49,454 nt of DNA from Trebonia sp035571275 (GCA_035571275.1 DATMKQ010000265.1:1-49454); one strand, 5' to 3'. Shown: positions 15,778 to 24,732, counted from the first letter of the stretch. The notes: generated from the letters alone by a model not told the origin. Numbers and translations: made by a program.

Positions 15778-16545
15778 ATGCCTGCGACCGAACCCGCTTA
15801 CTTCACCGCGTTCAAGAACTTCGACCTCACCCGGACACCGTCCGGCGTGCTGACCCTCAGGTTCCACACCGACAACGGTCCCGCGACGTTCACCGGGTCG
15901 ATGCATACCGACCTCCCGCGGGCCCTGGCCGAGATCGGGGACGACCGGGACAACCGGGTGCTGGTGCTGACCGGCACCGGTGACCGGTTCATGACCGACA
16001 TCGACGGGCCGAGCCTGGGGGACATCACCAAGCCCGCCGACTGGGACCGCACCATCGCCGAGGGACGCCGGGTGATGCAGCGGCTCGTCGACCTCGAGAT
16101 GCCGGTCATCGGCGCGGTGAACGGCCCGGCCTCGGTGCACAGCGAGTATGTCCTGCTGGCCGACATCGTCATCGCCGCGGACACCACCGTGTTCACCGAC
16201 TTCCCGCACCTGACCTTCGGGATCGTGCCCGGCGACGGCGTCCACCTCGCCTGGGAGGAGGCCATAGGCCTGAACCGGGCCCGTTATCTCACGCTGACCC
16301 AGGGTTCGTTCACCGCCCGGCAGGCCGGGCAGTGGGGCGCGGTCGCCGAGGTGCTGCCGCTGGAACAGGTCCTGCCGCGGGCTCGGGAGCTCGCCGAGAC
16401 CATCGCCGCCAGGCCGCAACTGCTGACCAGGTACCTGGCGGTCACCCTGCGCCAGCGCCTCAGCCGCCGGATGGCCGAAGCCACCGCGCTCGGCCTGGCG
16501 CTGGAAGGCCTCAGCGCCGCCGACCTCGCCTACCAGCAACGCTGA
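15778..16545 (+). CDS. Crotonase-fold hydrolase resembling 6-oxocamphor hydrolase
   Basis: A 255-residue enoyl-CoA hydratase/isomerase superfamily protein; ATG 15778 follows GGAGGA. The hydratase glutamates are absent. Instead His43, His121 (SVHSEYVLL), His144 and Asp153 (FPHLTFGIVPGDG) occupy the spacing of His45/His122/His145/Asp154 in Rhodococcus 6-oxocamphor hydrolase, which cleaves cyclic beta-diketones by a retro-Claisen step. A beta-diketone hydrolase is therefore a better guess than a CoA hydratase. The residue numbers of the reference enzyme are from memory. It is divergent from the lactonase-like gene across a 226-bp promoter region. Confidence 0.75.
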   Translation: MPATEPAYFTAFKNFDLTRTPSGVLTLRFHTDNGPATFTGSMHTDLPRALAEIGDDRDNRVLVLTGTGDRFMTDIDGPSLGDITKPADWDRTIAEGRRVMQRLVDLEMPVIGAVNGPASVHSEYVLLADIVIAADTTVFTDFPHLTFGIVPGDGVHLAWEEAIGLNRARYLTLTQGSFTARQAGQWGAVAEVLPLEQVLPRARELAETIAARPQLLTRYLAVTLRQRLSRRMAEATALGLALEGLSAADLAYQQR

Positions 16546-16561
16546 CGGCGGCCGCCGGGGC

Positions 16562-17395
16562 CTACGGCACCAGCACCAGCGCCTGTCCGTTCAGCCGGGC
16601 GAGTCGCACCACCGTGCCCGCGAAGGTTCCCGTCCGGAAGTCGAAGGCGACGACATTGTCTTCTCCCGCGCAGTACAGGAGACCGCCTGGCCCGAATCTC
16701 AGCCCGCGTGGCCTGCGGAATCCGACGGAGTCTTCGGGCACAAGGACGCGGACGAGCTGCCCGCTGACCGGATCGTATTCCCGCACGCTGGTCACGGCGT
16801 CAGGGTCGCCGAACGGCCATTCGCTGGAGACCACGATGTTCCCGTTGGGGGCGAGCTTCAGGTCGAGCGGGCTCAGCTTCGGGTCGGTGACCAGCCGACG
16901 CGGGCGCATCGCCGCGTTCCGCTCGAACACGACGATGGTGTTGTCGCCCGCTGCGGCTGGCGCGGCGCCCGACGCGAGGTAAAGCGCGCCGCCGCGGCCG
17001 AACCCGAACCCGCGCGGGAACGGGACGGCGCCCTCCGGCAGGAAGGATTCGCCCTCCCCGTCGAGCCCGGCCGGCAGGGCGAGTACCGACCGCTCGCGGC
17101 GCATTCCGACGTAGTAGCGGCCATCGGGGCCGAACTCGCCGCCGCCCGGATCGAGGCCGCTTATCCGCCCTGAGTCGCGCACGACGTACCCGTGCAGGTC
17201 GAGCGCGAGCACACGGTCGTCGCCGCTGTTCAGGTAGACGAGTGCGCCTGACGGGTCGAGGGAAAGACCGCGTGGGTCGGCGATGCGCGGGTCGCTGCTG
17301 AACGGCCCCGTGAACTCACCCTCGGGCCCGAAGCGCAGGATCGCGCCGTACCCGTCGCCGTTGGCGCCGCTGGCGCTGGTAACAAGGATGTGCAT
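16562..17395 (-). CDS. NHL/SMP-30-like beta-propeller protein
   Basis: A 277-residue propeller with regular blades: GLSLDPSGALVYLNSGDDRV, GGGEFGPDGRYYVGM, GFGFGRGGALYLASG and GLRFGPGGLLYCAGEDNV. This is the pattern of NHL/SMP-30/streptogramin-lyase-like sensors and lactonases. The first residues MHILVTSASG resemble a strand, not a signal peptide, so a cytoplasmic location is expected. It converges on the crotonase gene (16 bp apart) and diverges from the LAL regulator at 17.5 kb. The substrate cannot be inferred. Confidence 0.7.
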   Translation of the reverse strand: MHILVTSASGANGDGYGAILRFGPEGEFTGPFSSDPRIADPRGLSLDPSGALVYLNSGDDRVLALDLHGYVVRDSGRISGLDPGGGEFGPDGRYYVGMRRERSVLALPAGLDGEGESFLPEGAVPFPRGFGFGRGGALYLASGAAPAAAGDNTIVVFERNAAMRPRRLVTDPKLSPLDLKLAPNGNIVVSSEWPFGDPDAVTSVREYDPVSGQLVRVLVPEDSVGFRRPRGLRFGPGGLLYCAGEDNVVAFDFRTGTFAGTVVRLARLNGQALVLVP

Positions 17396-17453
17396 CGCGA
17401 CCGCCCTTTCGCGCAGACTCGGTCGGCAGGTGCCCTCCGCAGCAGGCTCTCCG

Positions 17454-17500
17454 TAGCAGGTTCGCCGCCGCGCGCGACGTTGACACCGTCAAACCTGCTA
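17454..17500. promoter_or_regulatory. Inverted repeats in the propeller/LAL divergent promoter
   Basis: TAGCAGGTT (17454-17462) and AACCTGCTA (17492-17500) are perfect 9-bp inverted repeats 29 bp apart. A second short one, TTGAC-ACC-GTCAA (17480-17492), contains a -35-like TTGACA. The arrangement suggests operator sites for the divergent pair, possibly bound by the LAL regulator itself. Confidence 0.45.
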
Positions 17501-17550
17501 GTCACCCACAGCCCGCGGGACACTAGCCAGTCGCACTGGCAACCTGGCGG

Positions 17551-20397
17551 ATGCGTGTGCTCGCGTCGCGAGCTGACAATCGGGCTATGGCAGCCGGTGA
17601 GACGGTGACGCGCGGCCGTGACGCGGAGCGGCAGGTCGTCCGCGGTGTGCTGCGCCGCGCGATGGGAGGGCTGGGCGGCGTGCTGCTGGTGGAGGGGGAA
17701 CCAGGCGCGGGCAAGTCCCGGCTGCTGCGCGATGCCACCGACGAGGCGGCGGAGCAGGGTTTTGCGCTGGCAGCAGGGGCCGCGGACCCGCTGGGCCGCG
17801 CGATCCCGTTGTTCGCGCTGCGCGTGGCGCTTCGCGATCAATTCGCCTGGCTCGCCGCCGGAGGTGACGATCGCGGCCCGCCGGACGCGGTCGCGTCGTG
17901 GATCAGCCAGATACGCGCGCACCTGGAGCAGCGGGCTCGCGCCGCCCCGGTCCTGGTGTGCCTGGACGACCTGCATTGGGCGGGCCCGGCGACGCTGGCG
18001 GCGCTGCGGTCGCTGCCGTGGGACCTGAGGAGAGCTCCGGTCGCCTGGATCCTCGCCCGGTCCAGCGCGGCGCAGTCTTACCCAGGAGACACCGAGTACC
18101 TGTTCGGGCTGCTGGAAAAGGACGGCGCCGCCAGGATCATCGTGGCCGCTCTCGCGAATGAGGCAGTGGCGGGGATGCTCGCGGACGCGTTCGGCGCCCC
18201 GGCGGACCAAGCCCTGCTCGACCTGGCCGGCGGCGCCGCCGGGAACCCGTCGCTGCTCACCGAGCTGATCCGTGGCCTGCGGGACGACAGCGCCGTGCGG
18301 GTCAGCGGCGGCCGCGCCGTGCTCGTTAGCGCGCGACTTCCGCGGCGGATACATCAAGTCGTGCGGCGCAGGCTCGACGGTCTCAGCGGGCATGCCAGGA
18401 ACCTGCTGGTGACGGCGACCGTGCTCGGCTCCTCGTTCCGGCTCGAAGACGCCGCCGAGATGCTCGGCGAAACTCCGGCCATGCTGGTCCCCGCGGTCGA
18501 GGAGGCGATGGGCGCCGGGATCATGGCCGCCGCCCACGACTCGTTCTCCTTCAGGCAGCAGCTTTTGCGCCGCGCGGTCGGTGACGTGATCCCCCGGCCT
18601 GTGAGCAACGCGCTGCACCGCCAGTACGGCCGGCTCCTGCTTGACCGGGGTGAGTCCGCGGCTCTGGCCGCCGGTCACCTGCTGCGGGCGGCGCATCCCG
18701 ACGATCACGGGTCGCTGGCGGACCTCGACCAGGCGGCGGCGCAAACGCTGGGCACGGCGCCGCGAATCGCCGCCAACCTGGCGTCGCGGGCGCTAGAGCT
18801 GACGCCTCCAGGCGATCCGGGCGCGCTGGCTCGCGCGGTGGCCGCCGCTGAGGCCCTGGCCGCGGCCGGGCGGCTCGACCGGGCGGCCCAGATCGCCCGC
18901 GACACCCTGATCGCCCCGCTGCCCGCGGTCTGCGAGGCCCGGCTGCGCTGCGCCTTGTCCTCGGTCCTGTGCGCTCGCGGCCAGGCCACCGCCGCCCTCG
19001 CCGAAGCCAGGACGGTCCTGACCCAGCGGCAGCTGCCCGATGCTCTGCGCGATCAGGCGCTGACCGCGCAGCTGCAGGCGCTCGCTGGATCACGCGGGTG
19101 GAGGTCCGAGCCCGGCGAAGCCGGACCTGTATCCGACGCGATCCTCGCCGCGCCCGGTCGGCACGCCGACCATGCGGTCGCGGCGGCCCTGGTCACCCGT
19201 GCCTTCCTGGCCTGGGACAAGGGCCAGGTCGGGACCGGACTCGAGCTATTGCGCGACGCCGCGAGGCGCGGCGGCGGAAGCAGTCCCGATGCCCGCCACG
19301 TCCAGCCGCTGCTGGCGCTGGCCGCCGCCCTGATCGACCTGCGCCGGCTCGAGGAGGCGGAGAACATCCTGCGGGCCGCGGACAATCAGACGCCGCGGGG
19401 CATCCAGGCCGAGGCGGCGGTGCCCATCCTGCGCGCCCGCATCCACCTTGCCCGCGGCCGGCTCGCCGCCGCCGCCGCCGCGGGCCAGGCGGCCCTGGCC
19501 GCCGCCGAGACCGCCGGGGCACACGGCTACGCCGCGACCGCCCGCCGTGTTCTGGCCGTGATCGCGCTGCGGGCCGGCGACACCGCCGCCGCGGCGCACC
19601 ATATCGCCGGCCAGCCTAGCGGCCCGACCGCGATGCCGCACCTGCCGGGCCTGTTCGCACGCGCGGAAACCACCATGGCGCAGGCCCAGGTCACCCAGGC
19701 GCGCCACGGCCCGGCCGCCGCGATCGGGCAGATCCGGCAGGCCTGCGACGGTCTTCCGGCGCACCGCGGCGTCTTCCTCGGCGACCCCGCGCTCGCGGCC
19801 TGGGTGGTGCGCGCCGCGCTGGCCGCGGGTGCCGCTGAGCTTGCCGCCCTCGCCGCCCGCACCGCCGAAGTCCTCGCGCGTGACAACCCCGGACACCCGG
19901 CCCTAACCGCCGGGGCGGCGCACAGCACCGGGCTCGCCGGCAAAGATCCGGCCCGGCTGGCCCGGGCCGCCGCGGAGCACACCGACCCGTGGGCCGGGGC
20001 CTCGGCGGCCGAAGACCTCGCCGTCCTGCACATGGAGCAGTCGGATCACCACCAGGCGATCCAGCACCTCGAGCGGGCCATCCGCGGCTATCAGCAGGCC
20101 GGCGCGGCCACCGACGCGGCCCGTGTGCGGCACAGGCTCCGCGCGCTCGGCGTGCGCCGCAGGCACTGGACACAGCAGGCCGGCAGGCCGCTGTCCGGAT
20201 GGCAGAGCCTGACCGACACCGAACGCACCGCCTCGGAACTGGTCGCCCAGGGGCTTAGCAACAAGCAAGTGGCCGCCCAGATGTACATCAGCGTGAACAC
20301 CGTCGCGTTCCACCTGCGCCAGATCTTCCGTAAGCTCCACATCGGTTCACGCCTCGAACTCGCCCGCATCGTCATGCAGCAGGCCCAGCCGATGTGA
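17551..20397 (+). CDS. LAL-type LuxR-family ATPase regulator (intact)
   Basis: A 948-residue signal-transduction ATPase. Walker A is EGEPGAGKS about residues 48-56 and Walker B VLVCLDDLHW about residue 137. A long helical TPR-like region follows (about 350-830). The C-terminal LuxR HTH is at 880-940 (LSNKQVAAQMYISVNTVAFH). An in-frame ATG at 17587 is an alternative start. LAL proteins are usually activators of catabolic or secondary-metabolite operons responding to an inducer. The best target candidate is the divergent propeller gene. It resembles the broken LAL gene at 6.2-9 kb in architecture, not closely in sequence. Confidence 0.88.
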   Translation: MRVLASRADNRAMAAGETVTRGRDAERQVVRGVLRRAMGGLGGVLLVEGEPGAGKSRLLRDATDEAAEQGFALAAGAADPLGRAIPLFALRVALRDQFAWLAAGGDDRGPPDAVASWISQIRAHLEQRARAAPVLVCLDDLHWAGPATLAALRSLPWDLRRAPVAWILARSSAAQSYPGDTEYLFGLLEKDGAARIIVAALANEAVAGMLADAFGAPADQALLDLAGGAAGNPSLLTELIRGLRDDSAVRVSGGRAVLVSARLPRRIHQVVRRRLDGLSGHARNLLVTATVLGSSFRLEDAAEMLGETPAMLVPAVEEAMGAGIMAAAHDSFSFRQQLLRRAVGDVIPRPVSNALHRQYGRLLLDRGESAALAAGHLLRAAHPDDHGSLADLDQAAAQTLGTAPRIAANLASRALELTPPGDPGALARAVAAAEALAAAGRLDRAAQIARDTLIAPLPAVCEARLRCALSSVLCARGQATAALAEARTVLTQRQLPDALRDQALTAQLQALAGSRGWRSEPGEAGPVSDAILAAPGRHADHAVAAALVTRAFLAWDKGQVGTGLELLRDAARRGGGSSPDARHVQPLLALAAALIDLRRLEEAENILRAADNQTPRGIQAEAAVPILRARIHLARGRLAAAAAAGQAALAAAETAGAHGYAATARRVLAVIALRAGDTAAAAHHIAGQPSGPTAMPHLPGLFARAETTMAQAQVTQARHGPAAAIGQIRQACDGLPAHRGVFLGDPALAAWVVRAALAAGAAELAALAARTAEVLARDNPGHPALTAGAAHSTGLAGKDPARLARAAAEHTDPWAGASAAEDLAVLHMEQSDHHQAIQHLERAIRGYQQAGAATDAARVRHRLRALGVRRRHWTQQAGRPLSGWQSLTDTERTASELVAQGLSNKQVAAQMYISVNTVAFHLRQIFRKLHIGSRLELARIVMQQAQPM

Positions 20398-20431
20398 GTA
20401 AGCCGGGCACCGTTCGGACTAAGAGCCTTTG

Positions 20432-20650
20432 TCAGCCCCCGCACCCGCAGGCGCCACCGCAGCACCCGCCGCCGCCGCCACCACCGCCGCCGCCAGCCGA
20501 CGCGCGGCCGCCGACGGCCACCGTGGACAGCAGCTTAACGGTGTCGTCATGTCCCCGCGGGCAGGTGCAGGGCGCCGACGATTCGCTCATCGGACGGGTC
20601 AGTTCGAACGTGTCGCCGCAGGCGCGGCAGCGGTACTCATAGCGTGCCAC
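20432..20650 (-). CDS. FmdB-family zinc ribbon protein
   Basis: A 72-residue protein with a GTG start (MARYEYRCRACGDTFEL). Cys8/Cys11 and the pair Cys28/Cys30 with His34 form a zinc ribbon of the FmdB/putative regulatory type. After residue 52 comes a run of ten glycines and then a CCGGACGCGG tail, a common actinobacterial decoration that may bind metal. The run is encoded by a GC-only triplet tract (about 20460-20500), prone to length variation. It sits 10 bases upstream of the stop of the minus-strand DHA2 gene region; function unknown. Confidence 0.8.
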   Translation of the reverse strand: MARYEYRCRACGDTFELTRPMSESSAPCTCPRGHDDTVKLLSTVAVGGRASAGGGGGGGGGGCCGGACGCGG

Positions 20651-20660
20651 GATTCTGACT

Positions 20661-22505
20661 TTAGCCGGCTACCGCCACTTTGACGGGGGGCTCCGGGGGG
20701 TCGTCCCCCCGGGCTAGCAGAGCTTCTTGAGAATTATCCGGAACGGCAGCGGGTTCCTCGTGGAAGATGAACGGCTTCCCCCGGAACCAGGAGACCAGCG
20801 CGCCGAGCAGCGACATGATCGCTGCCGCCGTGAACACGATCATCAGCCCGTGGTGGAACGGCCCGGAGATGAGCGTGGGGAAGAACTGCTTGCCTGTGAG
20901 CACCGAGACGTTGTGCGCGGGCAGTGTGTGCAGCAGTCCGCTGGGCGCGAGCAGGTTCTGCACCGGGTTGTAGCCGAGCATCGCGGCGAACACGGTGGAC
21001 ACCGGCGGCAAGTGCGCGACCGTGGTCGCCTGCGCGAGCGGCACGCCCTGCGAGGTGAGCCCGGCGGTCAGCGTGCGCGGCAGCGTGTTCGCCAGGCCGA
21101 TGATCATCAGCGAGAAGAAGATGCCGATCGACAGCGACATCCCCGAGTTCTGGAAGGTCGACCGCATGCCGGACGCCGCGCCGCGGGTGTGCGCGGGGAC
21201 GCTGGACATGATGGCGGAGGTGTTCGGCGAGGCGAACAGGCCGGAGCCTATCCCGTTGCCGAAGATGAGCAGCGCGAACAACGGATAAGGAAAGTCGATC
21301 GGCAGCAGCATCAGGCCGATGAAGCACACGCCCGCGACCAGCAGGCCCGCGGTGGCGAACGGGCGCGCGCCGTACCTGTCAGACAGCACGCCGGAGAGCG
21401 GGCCCGCGATGAGGAACCCGGCGGTCAGCGGCAGCATGTAGATGCCCGCCCACAGTGGCGTGACCGTGAAGTCGTAGCCGTGCAGCGGCAGCCAGATGCC
21501 CGCCAGCCAGATCACCAGCATGAACTGCAGGCCGCCTCGGGCGATCGCGCCGAGCAGGGCGGCGATGTTGCCGGACGCGAACGCGCGGATCCTGAACAGG
21601 GCCAGCTGGAACATCGGGTCGGCGACCTTGGTCTCCACGACGCAGAACGCGATGAGCAGCGCTATGCCGCCGACGATGCCGCCGATCACCATGGGGTTGC
21701 CCCAGCCGGTGGCCGATCCGCCGTACGGCTGGATGCCGTAGGTGATCGCGGCGAGCAGCACCCCCGCGCCCAGGGCGAACGTGACATTCCCCGCCCAGTC
21801 GATCCGCGCCTTCCTCGTGTGCGCGATCTCCTTCAGGCTCTTGTACGCCCAGATCGTGCCGAACACGCCGATCGGCACGTTGATCCAGAACACCGCCCGC
21901 CAGTCCCAGGCGGCGAGCAGGCCGCCGAGCAGCAGGCCGACGAACTGGCCCGAGATGCCCGCGACCTGGTTGATGCCCAGCGCCATGCCGCGCTGGTTAG
22001 CGGGGAACGCGTCGGTGAGGATCGCCGCGGAGTTGGCCATCAGCATCGCGCCGCCGAACGCCTGGACGACCCGCCAGGCGATGAGCCACAGCGCGCCGTT
22101 GGGCCCGAGCGCCGGGTCGAAGCTCAGTGCGACGGAGGCCAGCGTGAACACGACGAAGCCCAGGTTGTAGATCTTCACCCGGCCGAAGATGTCGCCCAGC
22201 CTGCCGAGCGTGACCACGAGCACCGACTGCACGAGCAGGTAGCCGATGATCATCCACAGCAGGTACGAGACGTTGCCAGGGGTGAGCGGGTTGAGCTTGA
22301 TGCCGCGGAAGATGGCCGGCATCGCGATGATGACGATCGACGCGTCGATGGTCGCCATGGTCATCGCGAGCGTCGTGTTGGACAGGGCTACCCACTTGTA
22401 GGCCGTGCCCCGCCCGCCGCCGTTGACCGTCTCGCCGCTGTCCGTCTGCTCGTTCGCCCTAGTAGCCACGCCTCCCCAGCATAGTGGGTAGTTGCTTGAT
22501 GGCAA
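20661..22505 (-). CDS. DHA2-family MFS multidrug exporter
   Basis: A membrane exporter of about 600 residues. Motifs are the helix-1 segment MTMATIDASIVIIAMPAIF, motif A-like GRLGDIFGRVKIYNLG, and the helix-5 segment ISGQFVGLLLGGLLAAWDWR. A large loop precedes the last helices (TLTAGLTSQGVPLAQATTV), and a charged cytoplasmic tail ends the protein. The start is uncertain: the longest frame begins at a TTG (22505) lying inside an operator-like palindrome, while GTG 22469 lies just after GGGGAGG but with very short spacing. The operator suggests ligand-induced expression by a MarR- or TetR-type repressor encoded elsewhere. Confidence 0.87.
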   Translation of the reverse strand: MPSSNYPLCWGGVATRANEQTDSGETVNGGGRGTAYKWVALSNTTLAMTMATIDASIVIIAMPAIFRGIKLNPLTPGNVSYLLWMIIGYLLVQSVLVVTLGRLGDIFGRVKIYNLGFVVFTLASVALSFDPALGPNGALWLIAWRVVQAFGGAMLMANSAAILTDAFPANQRGMALGINQVAGISGQFVGLLLGGLLAAWDWRAVFWINVPIGVFGTIWAYKSLKEIAHTRKARIDWAGNVTFALGAGVLLAAITYGIQPYGGSATGWGNPMVIGGIVGGIALLIAFCVVETKVADPMFQLALFRIRAFASGNIAALLGAIARGGLQFMLVIWLAGIWLPLHGYDFTVTPLWAGIYMLPLTAGFLIAGPLSGVLSDRYGARPFATAGLLVAGVCFIGLMLLPIDFPYPLFALLIFGNGIGSGLFASPNTSAIMSSVPAHTRGAASGMRSTFQNSGMSLSIGIFFSLMIIGLANTLPRTLTAGLTSQGVPLAQATTVAHLPPVSTVFAAMLGYNPVQNLLAPSGLLHTLPAHNVSVLTGKQFFPTLISGPFHHGLMIVFTAAAIMSLLGALVSWFRGKPFIFHEEPAAVPDNSQEALLARGDDPPEPPVKVAVAG

Positions 22506-22508
22506 CTA
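22489..22508. promoter_or_regulatory. Palindromic operator at the DHA2 exporter start
   Basis: TAGTTGC-TTGATG-GCAACTA is a perfect 7-bp inverted repeat with a 6-bp centre, 20 bp in all. On the minus strand a -10-like TAATAG overlaps its upstream end. MarR-family operators often have this size and symmetry (inference). It probably controls only the exporter, since the DUF1003 gene ends 24 bp upstream. Confidence 0.6.
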
Positions 22509-22531
22509 TTATGCGTGCTAACGATTGTTCA

Positions 22532-23164
22532 CTAGCCCTGTTCCGGGGCTACGACCGCGAGGATTTCGTTGACGGCGTCCTGGATCTGCCGTTGCCTGCC
22601 GGGCATGTCGTGCGCGGCGAAGGTGTGCAGGATGTCGAGCACCTGGTCCTGGTTCTGGAGGATGCCGATCTGCTGCTTGGCCATCTCGTGCAGCGCGATG
22701 AGCGTCTCGTGGTCGGCGATCGCCCGCCGGTCGCTCGCCGCCTGCGCCCGGTTGGCGCTCACCTGCAGCGAGATCATGATCGACAGCTGCGGCAGGTTGA
22801 GGATCACCAGCAGCAGCGGCCATGGCGTCTTGTCGAACCCGACGATGTTGCCCAGGAAGAGCCAGACGACGATGCCGATCGTGATGAAGAGAAAGACCCA
22901 CATCGACCCGCAGACCTTGTTCACGGCGTCGGCGATCTTGTCGAGCACGCTGGTGCCCCGGACGTGGTCGGACAGGACCAGCTTGGGCTTGTGCTCTTGG
23001 GGGGCGGCACGAATGTGTTCGGCCCGCTGGTGCAGGTCCTCTTTTGCGTGCTCTATCGCGCGCAATGCGGCAGCGTCGGTGTGCGGCCTCGGAATGCTAT
23101 GCGGGGGTTCCGGCGTGTGTTCCTGAGTTTGCTGCGCTTGCGGCTCGGCACTCGTCTGCGTCAT
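22532..23164 (-). CDS. DUF1003 membrane protein
   Basis: A 210-residue protein; ATG 23164 lies 6 bases after GGAGG, and the longer open frame upstream is not supported. Residues 1-75 are Gln/His/Pro-rich and charged. Two transmembrane helices follow (VFLFITIGIVVWLFLGNIV and PWPLLLVILNLPQLSIMISL), then a conserved region NRAQAASDRRAIADHETL and a C-terminal helix. This is the DUF1003 pattern, an inner-membrane family of unknown function often near transporters. Confidence 0.85.
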   Translation of the reverse strand: MTQTSAEPQAQQTQEHTPEPPHSIPRPHTDAAALRAIEHAKEDLHQRAEHIRAAPQEHKPKLVLSDHVRGTSVLDKIADAVNKVCGSMWVFLFITIGIVVWLFLGNIVGFDKTPWPLLLVILNLPQLSIMISLQVSANRAQAASDRRAIADHETLIALHEMAKQQIGILQNQDQVLDILHTFAAHDMPGRQRQIQDAVNEILAVVAPEQG

Positions 23165-23509
23165 GCGATCCTCCAGGGGTTTGGGGGCTTTGCCCTGGCC
23201 GGGCCGGGGCGTTCCGGCTGAAATTGCTGTTTGTGGTAAAGACCGATTAGATGAAAGTTGCGGTTGCCGGAAAAATAGCGCAAACGACCGCGAAAAACGT
23301 CCGCCCAGCCGCGAAATGCCCCGTTGCGCACCTCCTTGGGGCCCGCGCGGCCTGCTCTCGCGAAGCGGGTGCAAGCTTGGCTACGGTTACCTGCTGGACC
23401 GGACGCACCGTGGCCGGAAGTGCCGGAGCCACTCGGGTCGGCCACTTCGATGGACTTCGCAACCGGCTGGGGCACTTAGACTTGATGTAAGAGAAAGTAA
23501 AAGGGGGCG
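23165..23509. other. Divergent promoter region, DUF1003 / ROK
   Basis: This 345-bp gap has no convincing gene. Its left third (about 23220-23330) is clearly AT-richer than the surroundings, as expected for promoters. The right end is purine-rich and finishes with AAAAGGGGGCG before the ROK start. I found no strong palindrome. Confidence 0.4.
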
Positions 23510-24730
23510 ATGGGAGTGGCGGGACGCAAGCGGTCGACCGTCCGGGATCTGCGCAGGGACAACCGTTCTGTGCTCCTGTGGTCGCTTTTCTTCACCCAGC
23601 CGTGCAGCCGGCAGGACCTGAGCTGGGCCACGGGCCTGTCCGCGGGCTCGGTCAGCAACGTCGTCCGTGAGCTGATCGACGACGGCATCGTCACGGAAGC
23701 GGGGTCGGTGGACTCCGACGGCGGCCGGCCTCGGGCGCTGCTGCGCATGGACCCCGACTACGGGCGCGTCATCGGCGTCGACGTGGGGGAGACGCGCATC
23801 CGCGTCGAGATGTTCGACACGACGATGACGATGCGGGCAAGTGCCGACTACGCCCTTGATCCGCAAGAGCACGGCATCGACGTGGTAGCGGACCGGGTCC
23901 GCGCCGGGCTGGCGAGCGTCCTCGCCGACGGGAACTGCGCCGCCTCACGGGTCCTTGGCGTCGGTATCGGGGTTCCCGGGGTCGTCGAGCACGACGGCGC
24001 GGAAGCGCTGGTCTACGCACAGACGTATGGCTGGGACGCGGTGCCGCTCGGCCGCCTGCTGCGGACCGCCGGCGACTTCCCGCTGTACATCGACAACGGC
24101 GCGAAGACGATGGGGCAGGCCGAGTTGTGGTTCGGCGCCGGGCGCGGTGCGCGCCAGGCCGTCGTGTGCCTCATGGGGTCCGGTCTGGGCGCGAGCATCG
24201 TCACCGGCACCCCCGGGCTCGGCGGGACGTCGGCCTCCCTCGAGTGGGGGCACACGACGGTGGAGGTTGGCGGGCGGAGCTGCCGCTGCGGGTCGCACGG
24301 CTGCCTGGAGGCGTACGTGGGTGCCGGGGCGATACTCGACCGCTACGGTCGCTCGCTGTCTGGTGAGGACGAGGAGTCGGCGCTCGCCTCGCTGGTCGCC
24401 GCCGCCGACGAAGCCGACGAACAGGCCGTGCGGATCCTCGATGAGACCGCGCTGTACCTGGGCGCGGGGATCGCCGACCTGGTGAACCTGTTCGGGCCCG
24501 AGCGCATCATCCTCGGCGGCTGGGCCGGGCTGCTGCTCGGTCAGCGGATCCTGCCCGCCGTCACGGAGGCGGCCCGGCAGCACGCCCTGCACCACAGGTT
24601 CGCGCAGACGTCGATCGAGCTGGGCGGGCTCGGGCCGGACGCGGTTGCCCTCGGGGCCGCGACGCTGCCCATGGAGCGTTTCCTCGACGGTGCCCTCGCC
24701 ACTCACTCGAGCGACAGGGCGGCGGGCTGA
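23510..24730 (+). CDS. ROK-family transcriptional regulator (NagC/XylR-like)
   Basis: A 406-residue protein with an N-terminal winged HTH (about 12-75; RQDLSWATGLSAGSVSNVVR) and a ROK sugar-kinase-fold domain. The zinc site is complete: His248 and Cys258/Cys260/Cys265 in CRCGSHGCLEAY. The phosphate-type loop is GVDVGETRIRVEMFD, and Asp195 stands at the kinase catalytic position, though the surrounding motif (YIDNGAKT) differs from the kinase NDxN. A sugar-responsive repressor is likely. No sugar operon is adjacent; the convergent aldehyde dehydrogenase is the nearest gene. Confidence 0.88.
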   Translation: MGVAGRKRSTVRDLRRDNRSVLLWSLFFTQPCSRQDLSWATGLSAGSVSNVVRELIDDGIVTEAGSVDSDGGRPRALLRMDPDYGRVIGVDVGETRIRVEMFDTTMTMRASADYALDPQEHGIDVVADRVRAGLASVLADGNCAASRVLGVGIGVPGVVEHDGAEALVYAQTYGWDAVPLGRLLRTAGDFPLYIDNGAKTMGQAELWFGAGRGARQAVVCLMGSGLGASIVTGTPGLGGTSASLEWGHTTVEVGGRSCRCGSHGCLEAYVGAGAILDRYGRSLSGEDEESALASLVAAADEADEQAVRILDETALYLGAGIADLVNLFGPERIILGGWAGLLLGQRILPAVTEAARQHALHHRFAQTSIELGGLGPDAVALGAATLPMERFLDGALATHSSDRAAG

Positions 24731-24732
24731 CC

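Noticed and set aside
15592..16539. A 315-codon minus-strand frame opposite the crotonase gene
   Set aside because: No recognisable motif; the plus-strand gene has a good ribosome site and active-site residues.
17230..18744. A 504-codon minus-strand frame running into the LAL gene from the propeller
   Set aside because: Only its last part reads propeller sequence and that is out of frame; the rest is antisense to the LAL ATPase domain.
20460..20500. Short tandem array that might be a CRISPR or minisatellite
   Set aside because: It is a triplet tract coding the glycine run of the FmdB protein, with no spacers.
20727..22484. A 585-codon plus-strand frame opposite the DHA2 exporter
   Set aside because: Extremely Arg/Asp/Glu/His-rich without motifs; the minus strand encodes clear transmembrane helices.
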